A stretch of 47,834 nucleotides of DNA from Clostridium sp. GTDB taxonomy: Bacteria; Bacillota; Clostridia; Oscillospirales; Ruminococcaceae. The stretch covers positions 1-47,834 of the forward strand of contig JAMPFN010000013.1 in assembly GCA_023664445.1 (NCBI GenBank), in the 5' to 3' direction. The stretch's first letter is position 1. The number at the start of each line of letters is the position of its first letter. The notes beneath the pieces are model-generated. The model saw only the letters and a program-made list of their open reading frames with translations. It had not been told where the DNA came from and ran no database searches. Below, piece after piece: positions 17,641-28,200 of the stretch. The position numbers and the translations under genes were made by a program.

Positions 17641-18522
17641 TTAATTTCTATAGTAGCTTATATCTTTTCCTATATCTCTGTGGCTTTTCTGAACTCTTAA
17701 TCCTTTTTTGGTAAGATAATCGGAAACAAGTTCGGCAAACGTAATAGAGCGGTGCTTACCGCCCGTACAGCCGAAACAAACAACCAACTGACTTTTACCC
17801 TCATGGACATAAAGAGGTATCAGAAAATCCAGCATATCCTCGATTTTTGCAAGAAGCGTATTAGACTGTTCAAAGCTCATAACATAATCTCTTACATTTG
17901 AATCGCAGCCTGTCATAGATCTTAACTCGGCTACATAATAAGGATTCGGAAGACATCTTACATCAAATACAAGATCCGCCTCGGTAGATACGCCGTACTT
18001 ATATCCGAACGACATAACTTTTATTATCATCGAGTCGCTGTTTTTTTCAAGGAATAACCCTTTTATTTCCTCCTTAAGCTGCGATGTTGAAAGATATGAC
18101 GATTCCACATAATAATCCGCGTTTTCCCTGAGAGGACTTAACTGCTCCCGTTCAAACGCTATGGCTTTATTCAATGAGCTTGAAAATTTTTCGTATAAAG
18201 GATGCTTTCTTCGGGTTTCTTTATATCTTTTGATAATAACATCGTCATTCGCTTCAAGATATAATATTTTTATATCAAGCTCGTTATTTTTCTTTAGTAT
18301 TTTCCAATGCTCAAATACCTCGCTGAACATTTCTCCGGAACGGATATCAATAGCAATGGCAACTCTTTCGAGCTGTCCTTTTGAATGCATACATATATCC
18401 GCAAATTTGCTTAGAAGCTGCGGCGGCATATTATCAATACAATAAAATCCGATATCCTCCAGTACGTTCATTGCACAGGATTTTCCGGATCCCGACATAC
18501 CGGTTACAATAACAAATTGCAT
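17641..18522 (-). CDS. rapZ: RapZ-type nucleotide-binding protein
   Basis: A 293-residue protein with Walker A GMSGSGKS near the N-terminus and the C-terminal signature FGCTGGKHRSI near residue 255. RapZ proteins control glucosamine-6-phosphate and envelope metabolism in E. coli; in Firmicutes the role (YvcJ) is less clear. The ATG at 18522 is chosen over the upstream GTG because GGGTGA lies close by. It lies between murB and whiA on one strand with short gaps, so one operon is likely. Confidence 0.95.
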   Translation of the reverse strand: MQFVIVTGMSGSGKSCAMNVLEDIGFYCIDNMPPQLLSKFADICMHSKGQLERVAIAIDIRSGEMFSEVFEHWKILKKNNELDIKILYLEANDDVIIKRYKETRRKHPLYEKFSSSLNKAIAFEREQLSPLRENADYYVESSYLSTSQLKEEIKGLFLEKNSDSMIIKVMSFGYKYGVSTEADLVFDVRCLPNPYYVAELRSMTGCDSNVRDYVMSFEQSNTLLAKIEDMLDFLIPLYVHEGKSQLVVCFGCTGGKHRSITFAELVSDYLTKKGLRVQKSHRDIGKDISYYRN

Positions 18523-18545
18523 ACTAATCACCCATTCCGAATTTC

Positions 18546-19454
18546 TTATTTCAAAATCAACGGTTCAAGTTCAAGGAGATAACCTGTTTTTTCCTTAACG
18601 ATCTCAATGACCTTATCCGTCAGCGCAATAACATCCGCACAAGTCGCATTGCCTGTATTTATAACAAATCCGCTGTGCTTTTCGCTTACCTGCGCTCCGC
18701 CGACCGACATGCCTTTAAGTCCGCATTGTTCTATAAGCAGCGAAGCATAACTGCCTTCAGGACGCTTAAAGGTACTTCCGGCGCTCGGATATTCCAACGG
18801 CTGTTTAGCTCTTCTCTTTGCCATAATTTCACTCATTTGGTAATTTATGTCTCTGATATACCATTCTTCCAAATGAAAGATCATATCCGTTATTATATAA
18901 TCGTTATGAGTTGAAAATATACTGTGCCTGTAAGACAGATCCATTTCAGAGGCGTCTATTTGCTTTATAATACCGTTATCAAGATAATGTGCAGATACGA
19001 CTATATCCTTTATTTCACCGCCATACGCTCCGGCATTCATAAATAAAGCTCCTCCGCAGGTTCCCGGAATGCCGTATGAAAATTCCATTCCTGCAAGAGA
19101 ATTCGACCTTGCAAAATTGGATACGTCTTTCAGCGACGCTCCCGATGTGCAGAAAATATCGGTTTCGTTTATCAATCTGATATCTGAAAACGCTTTTCCC
19201 ATAAGAAGTATCACCCCGTCATAGCCTTCATCTGCCGCTATAATATTGCTGCCTCTTCCTATGACAAAGTATTTTATTTTTTCCGATTTGAGAAAATCCG
19301 AAATCGCAATTAGCGATTCAGATGAATTTATAAACACCATTGCACGGCATTTTCCGCCTATTCTGAATGTTGTATGGATATTTAACGGTTCATCTTTCCT
19401 TATTTCGCATCCATGATCGCTGCATATTTCTGATAATCTGTCAATATATGGCAT
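18546..19454 (-). CDS. murB: UDP-N-acetylenolpyruvylglucosamine reductase
   Basis: A 302-residue protein of normal type II MurB length. The FAD-binding part has NIHTTFRIGG and IGRGSNII. The motif GIPGTCGGALFMNAGAYGGE and the late conserved AGSTFKRPEG (with the catalytic-region serine) and GFVINTGNAT complete the family signature. It reduces the enolpyruvyl group to give UDP-MurNAc in peptidoglycan synthesis. It lies 23 bases upstream of rapZ. Confidence 0.97.
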   Translation of the reverse strand: MPYIDRLSEICSDHGCEIRKDEPLNIHTTFRIGGKCRAMVFINSSESLIAISDFLKSEKIKYFVIGRGSNIIAADEGYDGVILLMGKAFSDIRLINETDIFCTSGASLKDVSNFARSNSLAGMEFSYGIPGTCGGALFMNAGAYGGEIKDIVVSAHYLDNGIIKQIDASEMDLSYRHSIFSTHNDYIITDMIFHLEEWYIRDINYQMSEIMAKRRAKQPLEYPSAGSTFKRPEGSYASLLIEQCGLKGMSVGGAQVSEKHSGFVINTGNATCADVIALTDKVIEIVKEKTGYLLELEPLILK

Positions 19455-19470
19455 CTGTCATTCTCACTCT

Positions 19471-20193
19471 CTATATAATAATATTTTTCTTTTCGGCAAG
19501 ATAATTTATTACATTTTCTGCTTTCCTGTTAAAAATCAATTCATACGGGAAGTCTGCGTCTTTGATGATCTGCTCGGCAGTCGGTACTTTGCCGATAATC
19601 TCACAGTAATGACAATCTGTATTTACAACGATCGAAACAGAATATCTTTTGCATGCTTTAAGCATTTCAATACATGTTTCGGATCTGCTTCTTCCGCATA
19701 CTACAGAGCTTTCGTTAAGTTCAAGAAATACGCCGTATTCACCGCATGCCTTTGCAAGCTTATCAAAATCCACGGGATATCTGCTTGCGGTCGGATGACC
19801 TATAAGGTCGACATGCCTGCATCTTTTCATCATATTTATATATGACAAAGTGTTTTCTTCAACAGTTCCCGGAGTTATTACAGGAGCATGACAGGAAGCA
19901 ACCACCCATTCTAAAGACTGCGAGTCGGCATCAGACATATCGATTTCACCGCCGATATTTTTCAAGTTTGCTTCGACGCCTTTTAAAAGTATAACATTTT
20001 CCACTTTTCTCGGCAAAACAATAAGATTATGGAAATGCCATATATGAGGAGCGTCCTCCATTTCGGGAGCGTGATCGGTCAGCGCAAATAATTTCAAACC
20101 GTTTTTATATGCGGAATCCGCCAATTCTTTCACAGTCGAATATGCATGAGTCGATGCAAGAGAATGACAATGCAAGTCAGCCTCGATAAACAT
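19471..20193 (-). CDS. PHP-domain phosphatase-like protein
   Basis: A 240-residue single-domain PHP protein. The metal-binding motifs are DLHCHS (residues 7-12), TDHAPE, the glutamate in LLKGVEAN, SCHAP near 101, and NTDCHY near 214. This is the YcdX-like group, which uses three metal ions and hydrolyses phosphoesters; the substrate is unknown. It lies between hprK and murB, so it probably belongs to the operon. Confidence 0.85.
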   Translation of the reverse strand: MFIEADLHCHSLASTHAYSTVKELADSAYKNGLKLFALTDHAPEMEDAPHIWHFHNLIVLPRKVENVILLKGVEANLKNIGGEIDMSDADSQSLEWVVASCHAPVITPGTVEENTLSYINMMKRCRHVDLIGHPTASRYPVDFDKLAKACGEYGVFLELNESSVVCGRSRSETCIEMLKACKRYSVSIVVNTDCHYCEIIGKVPTAEQIIKDADFPYELIFNRKAENVINYLAEKKNIII

Positions 20194-20213
20194 TTTTATT
20201 CCTCCATATCAGA

Positions 20214-20262
20214 AGTTTTTCTCATAGGCATAAGCAAATATTCTTTTCCTATGAGAAAAACT
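20214..20262 (-). terminator. Perfect 15-bp hairpin between hprK and the PHP gene
   Basis: AGTTTTTCTCATAGG (20214-20228) pairs perfectly with 20248-20262 around a 19-nt loop. It is three bases from the hprK stop. There is no clear T tract beyond, so it may limit rather than stop transcription, or protect the hprK mRNA end. Confidence 0.6.
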
Positions 20263-20264
20263 CC

Positions 20265-21224
20265 TTAAAATTGCTCGTAATTTTTTACCGTATCATTACT
20301 GTCCATGTCAAGTCCAAGCTTTTCAAGCAGTTCCTGCGCGGCGTTATATCCCATTTTCTTCTGACGGTTATTCATCGCCGCTACCTCGAGAATTACCGCA
20401 AGATTACGTCCCGGCTTAACAGGTATGGTAAGCGACGGCACTTTTACTCCGAGTATCGACGTATACTGATTATCAACGCCCATTCTGTCATATATCTTTT
20501 CAGGATTCCATATTTCCATTTCAACGATAAGGTCGATCTTTTCAGTAAGCTTTACAGCGCCCATACCGAAAAGTCTTCTTGCGTTGATAATGCCTATACC
20601 TCTAAGTTCAAGGAAGTGTCTTATATTGTCGGGCGAGCTGCCTACAAGACTGATATTTGAAACCTTTCTTATTTCAACGGCATCGTCGGCAACAAGTCTG
20701 TGACCTCTTTTTACAAGCTCGATAGCCGTTTCGCTTTTTCCGACTCCGCTTTCACCGGTTATAAATACGCCCTCGCCGTAGATCTCTATAAGAACGCCGT
20801 GACGTGTGATCCTCGGTGCAAGATTAAGATTGAGAAACGCTATCAGCCCCGACATAAAGTTTGACGTACTTTCCTTGCTCCTTAAAAGAGGCGTTTCATA
20901 TTTTTTAGCAAGTTCAAGCATCTCCGCAAAATACGGCAATTCCCGTGTTATAATAAGCGCGGGCAAGTGCTGAGAAAACAGCTTTTCAAGACGTTCGCAG
21001 CGTGTTTTTTCATCGATTGTGGAAAGATAGGCAAATTCCATCTTTCCTATTATTTGTATGCGCTCCGGATTGAAATATTCATAAAACCCCATAAGCTGAA
21101 GTCCGGGACGATTTACGTCATTTTCCTCTATAAACATTTCTTCGGGTGACTTTGGCACATATATTGACTCAAGTTTAAATTCATTAATTACCTTTTGCAG
21201 TGAAACCGTAAATTTATCAGCCAT
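20265..21224 (-). CDS. hprK: HPr kinase/phosphorylase
   Basis: A 319-residue protein of normal length. The C-terminal kinase domain has the Walker A sequence GESGVGKSETAIEL near 155-170, and the family signatures HFLELRGIGIINARRLFG and NRQKKMGYNAAQELLEKLG follow. It phosphorylates or dephosphorylates HPr on serine and so sets catabolite control. The ATG follows AGGAGG. It leads the row running into PHP-murB-rapZ-whiA-dnaE-pfkA, linking sugar sensing with cell wall and glycolysis genes. Confidence 0.97.
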   Translation of the reverse strand: MADKFTVSLQKVINEFKLESIYVPKSPEEMFIEENDVNRPGLQLMGFYEYFNPERIQIIGKMEFAYLSTIDEKTRCERLEKLFSQHLPALIITRELPYFAEMLELAKKYETPLLRSKESTSNFMSGLIAFLNLNLAPRITRHGVLIEIYGEGVFITGESGVGKSETAIELVKRGHRLVADDAVEIRKVSNISLVGSSPDNIRHFLELRGIGIINARRLFGMGAVKLTEKIDLIVEMEIWNPEKIYDRMGVDNQYTSILGVKVPSLTIPVKPGRNLAVILEVAAMNNRQKKMGYNAAQELLEKLGLDMDSNDTVKNYEQF

Positions 21225-21318
21225 AAAAACCTCCTATAATTTTTATATCTATAACTTTAATTATACAATAAATCTAATTTATTTTCAATAGAATATTTTG
21301 ATTTTAACACAACTTTTT

Positions 21319-22395
21319 CTAAATAATATCAGAAATAATTGAATTTGATACTAGAAATCCCTTCGGAGTCAGTTTTAAATATCCATTTTCTATAAATGCA
21401 AATCCATTCTGACAATATTTTTCCGCCTTTTTTACTATATCATTTTTTCTTTCCGGAAAATCATCAAGAAATATTCCGTTTGTAAGTCTTAGCCCAAGCA
21501 TGATTTTTTCCTCGTCGGTTCCTGCGGTATAATTTTCATATACCGTTTTCTGACAGACATCATTGCAAAAGGCCTCTATGTCTTTCGGTACAAAGTATCT
21601 TTTTCCATTATAAAAAGAATGCGCAGCCGGTCCTATACCGATATATTCTTCGCATTGCCAGTATTTTAAATTGTGTCTGCTTTCAAAATCTTTTTTTGAA
21701 AAGTTTGATATCTCATACTGCCTAAATCCCGCGCTTTCAATAAGTTCTACAGAGCGAAGATACAGATAGGCGGTAAGTTCGTCATCAGGCAGCATACCGC
21801 GGATATTTCTTTCAGCAAACGGCGTATTTTCCTCAATTTTTAAAATATATGAAGAAATATGCGTTATTGGCAATGATGCGATTTTATTTATCGAATATTC
21901 AAGCTTATCCAATGTCTGATCTTTAGTACCTATCATTATATCGCAGGATATATTTTCAAAACCTGCGTCAAAAGCATCATTTACGACCTTTTCAGTCATT
22001 TCAAATGTATGCAGCCGTTCTAAAAATTCAAGTTCATTATTATCAGCCGACTGTACACCGAACGAAATACGGTTTATTCCGATAAATTTGTACTGTTTAA
22101 GTTTTAAATGCGTTACTGTACACGGATTTACTTCAATAGTGATTTCAGGATCGGTCAATTTAACTTTATTATTCAAAGCGTTTAATACAGAGCCAAAAAA
22201 CTGTTCTGACATAAGCGACGGCGTACCGCCGCCGAAATATACGGTATCCGCTTCGATTTCAGGCAGATAGTTTATATTTCTCAAAACAGCGTTCTGATAC
22301 TCCAAAGCCGTTTTTTTGCTGTAGGAACAGGAATAAAAATCACAATACGGGCATTTTTTTGCGCAAAACGGAACGTGAATATAGATTCCCGTCAT
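21319..22395 (-). CDS. hemW: HemW-like radical SAM protein
   Basis: A 358-residue protein opening with YIHVPFCAKKCPYCDFYS: the CxxxCxxC cluster plus the extra C typical of the HemW/HemN group. FGGGTPS and the C-terminal HemN domain (about 265-355) follow. The family binds heme and acts as a heme chaperone; it is often misnamed coproporphyrinogen oxidase. Its start overlaps the previous stop (TGATG), so it is translationally coupled and downstream of lepA, a conserved Firmicutes arrangement. Confidence 0.93.
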   Translation of the reverse strand: MTGIYIHVPFCAKKCPYCDFYSCSYSKKTALEYQNAVLRNINYLPEIEADTVYFGGGTPSLMSEQFFGSVLNALNNKVKLTDPEITIEVNPCTVTHLKLKQYKFIGINRISFGVQSADNNELEFLERLHTFEMTEKVVNDAFDAGFENISCDIMIGTKDQTLDKLEYSINKIASLPITHISSYILKIEENTPFAERNIRGMLPDDELTAYLYLRSVELIESAGFRQYEISNFSKKDFESRHNLKYWQCEEYIGIGPAAHSFYNGKRYFVPKDIEAFCNDVCQKTVYENYTAGTDEEKIMLGLRLTNGIFLDDFPERKNDIVKKAEKYCQNGFAFIENGYLKLTPKGFLVSNSIISDII

Positions 22396-22703
22396 CAGTC
22401 GATCCTTAAACTCGGAACAAGAGGAAAAAACAACGCGTCAAACAATCTGTTTATAACAAACACAATTGCAATAACCGCCAGAATAGGAACAAAACTCAAA
22501 TTAAGTCTGATATACAAAAAAACTACTGCGGCAAGCATAATAAAATCGGTTATACTGTGAAAAATTGCAGACTGCATTCCGTTTGTGCATCTTTTTCCGC
22601 AATTCGGACACAGCACTCCCTTTGACTTCTGATTGCCTGCAAATGCCTTTTTCAACGGCGATATGGTCGCTTCTCCGCAATGCGGACATACATATTTTTT
22701 CAT
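22395..22703 (-). CDS. CxxC-CxxC zinc-ribbon membrane protein
   Basis: A 102-residue protein with an N-terminal zinc ribbon (CPHC at residues 6-9 and CPNC about 22 residues later) and two membrane helices (about 55-70 and 72-92). It matches the small TIGR04104-type CxxC-20-CxxC family; function unknown. It is sandwiched between lepA and hemW with 12-base and overlapping junctions, so it is part of the lepA operon. Confidence 0.75.
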   Translation of the reverse strand: MKKYVCPHCGEATISPLKKAFAGNQKSKGVLCPNCGKRCTNGMQSAIFHSITDFIMLAAVVFLYIRLNLSFVPILAVIAIVFVINRLFDALFFPLVPSLRID

Positions 22704-22714
22704 TTTTTAACTCC

Positions 22715-24517
22715 TTATTCATCAAGTTTTAATACACTCATAAACGCTTCCTGCGGTACTTCCACCGTTCCAAGCTGACGCATTCTCTTTTTGCCTTCCT
22801 TCTGCTTTTCAAGCAGCTTTCGCTTTCGGGTGATGTCGCCGCCGTAGCATTTTGCAAGAACGTCCTTTCTCATCGCTTTGACAGTTTCTCTCGCTATTAT
22901 TTTTCCTCCGATAGCCGCTTGTATAGGCACTTCAAAAAGCTGTCTTGGAATATTTTCCTTAAGCTTTTCAACCATTTTCCTGCCTCTTGAATACGCTCTG
23001 TCCGCATGAACAATAAACGAAAGAGCGTCAACGATATCTCCATTCAGCAATATATCAAGCTTGACAAGCTTTGAAGGAGCATAGCCGAGCATTTCGTAAT
23101 CAAATGAGGCATATCCCTTAGTCCTTGATTTCAAAGCGTCAAAAAAATCGTATACGATCTCGTTTAAAGGAAGCTCGTAATGGATAGCTACCCTTGTTTC
23201 GTCCAAATAGTTCATATTCTTGAAAACGCCGCGCCGTTCCTGACAAAGCTCCATAATGTTTCCGACATAATCGGAAGGCGCAAGGATCTCAGCCTTTACC
23301 ATCGGTTCTTCCGCGCTCGCGATCAGTCCGGGATCGGGAAAATTTGTCGGATTGTCTATAAACATAGTTTCACCGCTTGTAAGAGTTACTTTATAAATAA
23401 CTGAAGGCGCAGTTGTTATAAGATCAAGGTTATATTCCCTTTCAAGGCGTTCCTGAATAATTTCCATATGAAGCAGTCCTAAAAATCCGCATCTGAAACC
23501 GAATCCGAGCGCAATCGAGGTTTCAGGCTCATATGAAAGCGAAGCGTCATTAAGCTGAAGCTTTTCAAGCGCCTCGCGCAGATCTTCATATTTTGCTCCG
23601 TCGGCAGGATATATACCCGAATAAACCATAGGGTTGACCTTTCTGTAGCCCGGCAAAGGTTCGTCGCAGGGAGAGTCGGCATTTGTAACCGTATCTCCGA
23701 CCTGCGTATCGCCTATGCTTTTAATGGACGCTGAAATATATCCGACCTCGCCGGCTGAAAGAGAGCCTTTGTTTATATGATTTACGGCATCCATATAACC
23801 TGCCTCTACGACAGTAAATTCCGTTCCTGCCGCCATAAGACGTATAGTATCTCCCGTTTTGACCGTACCCTCCTTTACTCTGACATAAATTATTACTCCT
23901 TTGTATGCATCATAGTAGCTGTCGAATATAAGCGCTTTAAGAGGCTTATCGGCTGTATCCGAAGGCGCGGGTATATCGGAAACGATCTTTTCAAGCACTT
24001 CTTCAATATTAATACCCGCTTTTGCTGAAATTTTAGGAGCGTCCATTGCAGGTATACCGATAACGTTTTCTATTTCTTCGCATACTCTATCGGGATCGGC
24101 AGAAGGCAGATCGATCTTATTGATCACCGGAACGACTTCCAGATCATGCTCGATTGCAAGATATGTATTGGCAAGCGTTTGTGCCTCTATACCCTGAGAA
24201 GCGTCTACTACGAGAATAGCGCCTTCACAAGCGGCAAGAGAACGTGAAACCTCATAGTTAAAGTCAACATGTCCGGGAGTATCGATAAGATTAAATATAT
24301 ACTCATTACCGTCCTGTGCCTTATAATTCAGGCGTACGGCACGAGCTTTAATCGTTATGCCTCTTTCCCTTTCAATATCCATGTTATCGAGAAGCTGTTC
24401 TTCCATATCGCGCTCTGCAACAGTATATGTTTTTTCAAGTATACGGTCGGCAAGCGTTGATTTTCCATGGTCTATATGTGCGATTATACAAAAATTTCTG
24501 ATATTTTCAGTAGCCAA
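22715..24517 (-). CDS. lepA: Elongation factor 4 (LepA)
   Basis: A 600-residue translational GTPase, the normal LepA length. G-domain motifs are [14 protein letters not shown] and [11 protein letters not shown]-like domains and the LepA-specific C-terminal domain ([21 protein letters not shown]) follow. I place the start at the TTG at 24517 because GGAGG sits eight bases before it and residue 2 begins ATENIRNF; the frame is open for 31 codons further but lacks a ribosome site. LepA helps stalled or mis-set ribosomes. It heads the lepA-CxxC-hemW operon. Confidence 0.97.
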   Translation of the reverse strand: MATENIRNFCIIAHIDHGKSTLADRILEKTYTVAERDMEEQLLDNMDIERERGITIKARAVRLNYKAQDGNEYIFNLIDTPGHVDFNYEVSRSLAACEGAILVVDASQGIEAQTLANTYLAIEHDLEVVPVINKIDLPSADPDRVCEEIENVIGIPAMDAPKISAKAGINIEEVLEKIVSDIPAPSDTADKPLKALIFDSYYDAYKGVIIYVRVKEGTVKTGDTIRLMAAGTEFTVVEAGYMDAVNHINKGSLSAGEVGYISASIKSIGDTQVGDTVTNADSPCDEPLPGYRKVNPMVYSGIYPADGAKYEDLREALEKLQLNDASLSYEPETSIALGFGFRCGFLGLLHMEIIQERLEREYNLDLITTAPSVIYKVTLTSGETMFIDNPTNFPDPGLIASAEEPMVKAEILAPSDYVGNIMELCQERRGVFKNMNYLDETRVAIHYELPLNEIVYDFFDALKSRTKGYASFDYEMLGYAPSKLVKLDILLNGDIVDALSFIVHADRAYSRGRKMVEKLKENIPRQLFEVPIQAAIGGKIIARETVKAMRKDVLAKCYGGDITRKRKLLEKQKEGKKRMRQLGTVEVPQEAFMSVLKLDE

Positions 24518-24574
24518 TTTATATTCCTCCGAAATATTATTAATTTTAGATAAATTGAATAAACGTTTACGCTT

Positions 24575-24603
24575 ATTATACCACATAATAGAAAAATTTT
24601 CAA
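24575..24603 (-). promoter_or_regulatory. lepA operon promoter
   Basis: TTGAAA at 24598-24603 and TATAAT at 24575-24580 on the minus strand, spaced 17 nt. Accessory DNA begins immediately upstream. Confidence 0.75.
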
Positions 24604-24684
24604 TCCCCAACTGAAATTTGATTTTTATTACATAGCCGTAAATCGCATAAAATCGCTGTTTACAAGGGTTTAAATTTGTTTTTT

Positions 24685-24799
24685 GGTAGAAATTATAATA
24701 GAAGAACAGCCTTAAAGTTCTACCAAAAGTTCTACCTTTTTTGACAGCTTTTTATTTTTGTTTTTTCAAGTTTTGAAAAAGTTCTACCAAAGTTCTACC
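24685..24799. repeat. Integrase arm-site-like repeats (AGTTCTACC)
   Basis: Four direct copies of AGTTCTACC start at 24716, 24728, 24780 and 24791, so they form two pairs with 12- and 11-bp spacing. One inverted copy, GGTAGAAAT, is near 24685. They lie immediately past the 3' end of a tyrosine integrase remnant, where arm-type (DR2-like) integrase sites usually sit. Confidence 0.55.
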
Positions 24800-24804
24800 A
24801 CACT

Positions 24805-24984
24805 CTACGATACGGACGCCGTGTCTGCGGTATCCGAGGACTTCTTTTTTCTTCCTCTGTTTTCTTTTTTTGACTTATCACGCTTGATGTCGATTCCCGA
24901 CTGTGCATCGCCGAGAACGTTGGCGATCGTTTCTGCCGATTCCACTCTTGAACTGAAATCCAGATGAGAGTAGATATCTGGCAT
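24805..24984 (-). pseudogene. Tyrosine integrase 3' remnant (minus strand)
   Basis: The last 60 or so codons of a phage/ICE-type tyrosine integrase. The frame shows PDIYSHLDFSSRVESAETIA, the region holding the catalytic tyrosine (IYSHLD), followed by a lysine-rich tail ending SVS. Everything 5' of the catalytic tyrosine region is gone. The remnant is fused head to head at about 24984 with a second integrase remnant on the other strand, so neither is functional. Confidence 0.75.
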
Positions 24985-25137
24985 GGGACTACTGCGAATT
25001 ATTACAGCCACCTCGACTACAACTCGAAAATCTCATCAACTGAAACCATTGCCAAGCTGTTAGGCGGCGATGATGCTGATCACAGCACCGATGAGAACGT
25101 CGAGAGCAGTACAAGCACAAATGGGGATAACCCATAA
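24985..25137 (+). pseudogene. Tyrosine integrase 3' remnant (plus strand)
   Basis: A 50-codon 3' end of a different integrase, beginning GTTANYYSHLDYNSK, where YYSHLD holds the catalytic tyrosine, and ending DNP-stop. Its last bases and the hairpin after it are repeated at window positions 1-55. Both remnants break within a few codons of the same conserved site, suggesting that two elements recombined or that a deletion joined them. Confidence 0.75.
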
Positions 25138-25185
25138 AAAACAAAAAGCAATCATCAACAAATATTGCTAATGATTGCTGATTTG
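25130..25185 (-). terminator. Repeat copy 2, terminator of the HD-ATPase gene
   Basis: The stem AGCAATCAT (25147-25155) pairs with ATGATTGCT (25171-25179); on the minus strand it runs into TTTTTGTTTTTT, a good intrinsic terminator for the gene ending at 25226. It is nearly identical to 1-55, where it follows tRNA-Leu in the same orientation. Confidence 0.7.
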
Positions 25186-25225
25186 TCTTGCTACTATAAA
25201 ATAAATGACATTGATTTATCTCAAT

Positions 25226-28200
25226 TTAAATATTAATTTGATAAATCGCATGACCAATATCTTCAATTAATTGGTTATATTCTTTTATTATCAATTCATC
25301 CAAAATTTCATGTTTGGAATTGTTGCATGTATTTTTCATAACATAGTTTAAACATTTATCAAAATGAGAGCTATTAACCATTTTGTTTGTTATTTTATTT
25401 ATATGAATGTCTAATTCCTCCTCAGATTTACATTTTTTACATTCAAATAACTGATGTGATAATTCTTGATCCAAAGGAGAAAGAATATATGTCGAAATAT
25501 TCTCATCTAAAACATTTCTAAAGACAGGACTTTTATTAAAAGTTTTAGGTATTCTATTTACAAATAAATTTTTATATTTAGAAATAGGCTTTAAAACTGT
25601 CTTATTTAAACAATTAGCGTTTTCATTACACAAATGCTCACAATCTAGCTTCCAGCACGAATCATCAACTTCAATAGAATTAAAGCAGTTATTACTCCTG
25701 ATTTTACATTCATATACAATACATGTTTCAGATTTATATTTCTGAATTCTCATTCTAATTGGAACAAAGAAATGATGTGGAAAATGTTCATATAGATCAG
25801 AAATAAATATTGCGCTTTCACTATTGTCTTCACTTTGTTCAACAATTAATTTGCTGTCTTTCTCAAAAATTGAGATATAATCTTTGTTAACTATATCATA
25901 CACAAAAAAGGAGCTATCGTTGCCTAGAAAACTTTGCAACGATATAATGTTAGAATCCCATTCATCGGTAAGAGAGATAGAACAATCGGAGATATCTTTA
26001 TTATATTTCTTTATAAAGGAGTCAAGTGAGTTTTTATGAGCAAACCGAAAAAATAGTGCTGACAATATGGGCAAATAATCGTCTTTTTTTAAACGGAGTG
26101 GATCTGATTTTTTGTGAGTATCACCAAAACAATCCTTTTTTACAACTTCTTCACACATCAACGAAAACATTTCTTCTTCAAATATGGAAATGTCTGAATA
26201 TTTAATTTTACCGTATTTTAAAACGCTTCTATCTATATTAAGATAATTTTCGGGTGATTTATCAAAAATATTGATTGTACATCTTATCACATTGTTGTTT
26301 AAATCATATATTTTTGAATAAGAGTCATCAGCACTGTACCCGAACAATTGTTGATAATCATTTATCATATTATTTTTGTATTTTATTGAAAATGCATTGT
26401 CCAAGAAAGGAAAAGAAAAATATCTTCTTTGATCGTCCAACGTTTTACACTTGGGAATTTCAATCTTTAGAAAAATATTCCTATTTTCATTCCAGTAGTA
26501 TAAACTTATAGATTTTTTTCCTCTAATCCATCTAATTTTATTTGTAGATTCTAACATTGAATAAAATTCCTTATCTTTCTCCACGTTTCCTTTTTTAACA
26601 ATTTCTGGTTCGATTTGTGATTCAAGTTTATAATCTGAAAAGAAAATTGGAACATAATTTATTTTATTAGAATTTAAATATTTTTTTAACTGATTAATTA
26701 TTTCGACATAAATCACATGATTATTAATTTCACAATGCTCAAAGTCCAAGTCATAGAAATCAAAATCCTTGTCACTATTAAACAAATTGGGATTAATCTT
26801 TAACCTAACAAGTGTACCTTGTGAAGTCAATTTATTAAACTGTTCTACGTATGAATTAGGGCATTTTGAAACTTCAATTTTTCCCTTATTACTAGAATAT
26901 GAAGAAAAGCAAATATGTCTTGGTGTCCTGTTAGCCTTCTTAGTGAAAAACTCTATTTCATCAGTCAATTGAAATGCACTTTGAAGACCAATACCAAATA
27001 CCCCCGATGGAATAAACCAATCAGGCATTTGCTCTATAATCCTATGGTGTTGAGGATTACATATATTGTTTTCGCCTATTCTACACATATATTGTAAATC
27101 TTCATCATCTATTCCAATACCGTTATCAATCACCTCAACATACACTGCATTTTCTCTGTTATCTTCAATTACATTTACTTGTATTTTATATTCGTTTTCA
27201 AATTTAGATGATAAACACCATTTTGCTAACTCTTTAGAACAAAATAATCTTGAATAATCCGAAGATAACCCACTATAAAAATCCTCCCAAGCTTGTAGTA
27301 ATGTTGCATCGATTGCATTTTGGATAATTTCTCTAAACGCAACATATTTATTATCATAAACATTACTGCCTGCAAGAAGATTAAAAATTTTGTCACTAGG
27401 AAGTTCCATTCTTAAATTATAAACAAAATGTTGATATTCTATTCCATTAACTAAAATTTTTTTATTTCTGATTCTTGGAGCTGCACCAAAGTCACGTTGA
27501 GCAATCATATCCCACTCTTTTTTCAAATAAGAACAATCATCTTCTAACCAATGTAACCAATCATATAATTCTCTTGCAACAAATAGTGAATCCTCATCTT
27601 CACCAACACATGAAGCTTCTATATCAATATGCATAGGACAAACGAAAAAATGAGTTATAGATTCATGTTTCAAATAATGTATTTTAGATAAGTCAGGGAT
27701 ATTATTGTCTTTTTTGCGAATAGCAAGTTCAAATTCCTTACTAAACCTGTTATTATCCAAATCAAGCAAATCACCTAAACGTATCATTGAAGCAATAAAT
27801 CTTGGGTGAAAAATATCTGAAAACATGCCATTTGAATTTCGACTCAATGTAGAAATTGTCTCCACTTCTTTTCCATGAATTTCACAAATATTTATTATTG
27901 CTTTAACAAATCTTGCTTTTATTCTTCCTAAAAAAATATTATCATAGTCTCGCTTTATTTTTTCAACGCCTCTCCAATGGTCAGGTCTATTATAATCTTG
28001 TAACATAATTAAAATAGAATAATAGAGTTCCTTAAGATTTCCATCTGATACATCTTTATTATAATACTCTATCAATCGCTTTGCAGAATCACTACTAATA
28101 TGATTTTTTAAATGATTTTTAAATTCGTCTCTAGTATCTGAAAGTATTTCCAGTATTTCCTCCAGTTCTAAAGCCATGCCATAATCATGCGTATATGCAC

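Noticed and set aside
24716..24799. Possible CRISPR array from the repeated AGTTCTACC units
   Set aside because: Repeats are 9 bp with 2-3 bp or 43 bp between them, and no cas genes are present. They fit integrase arm sites better.
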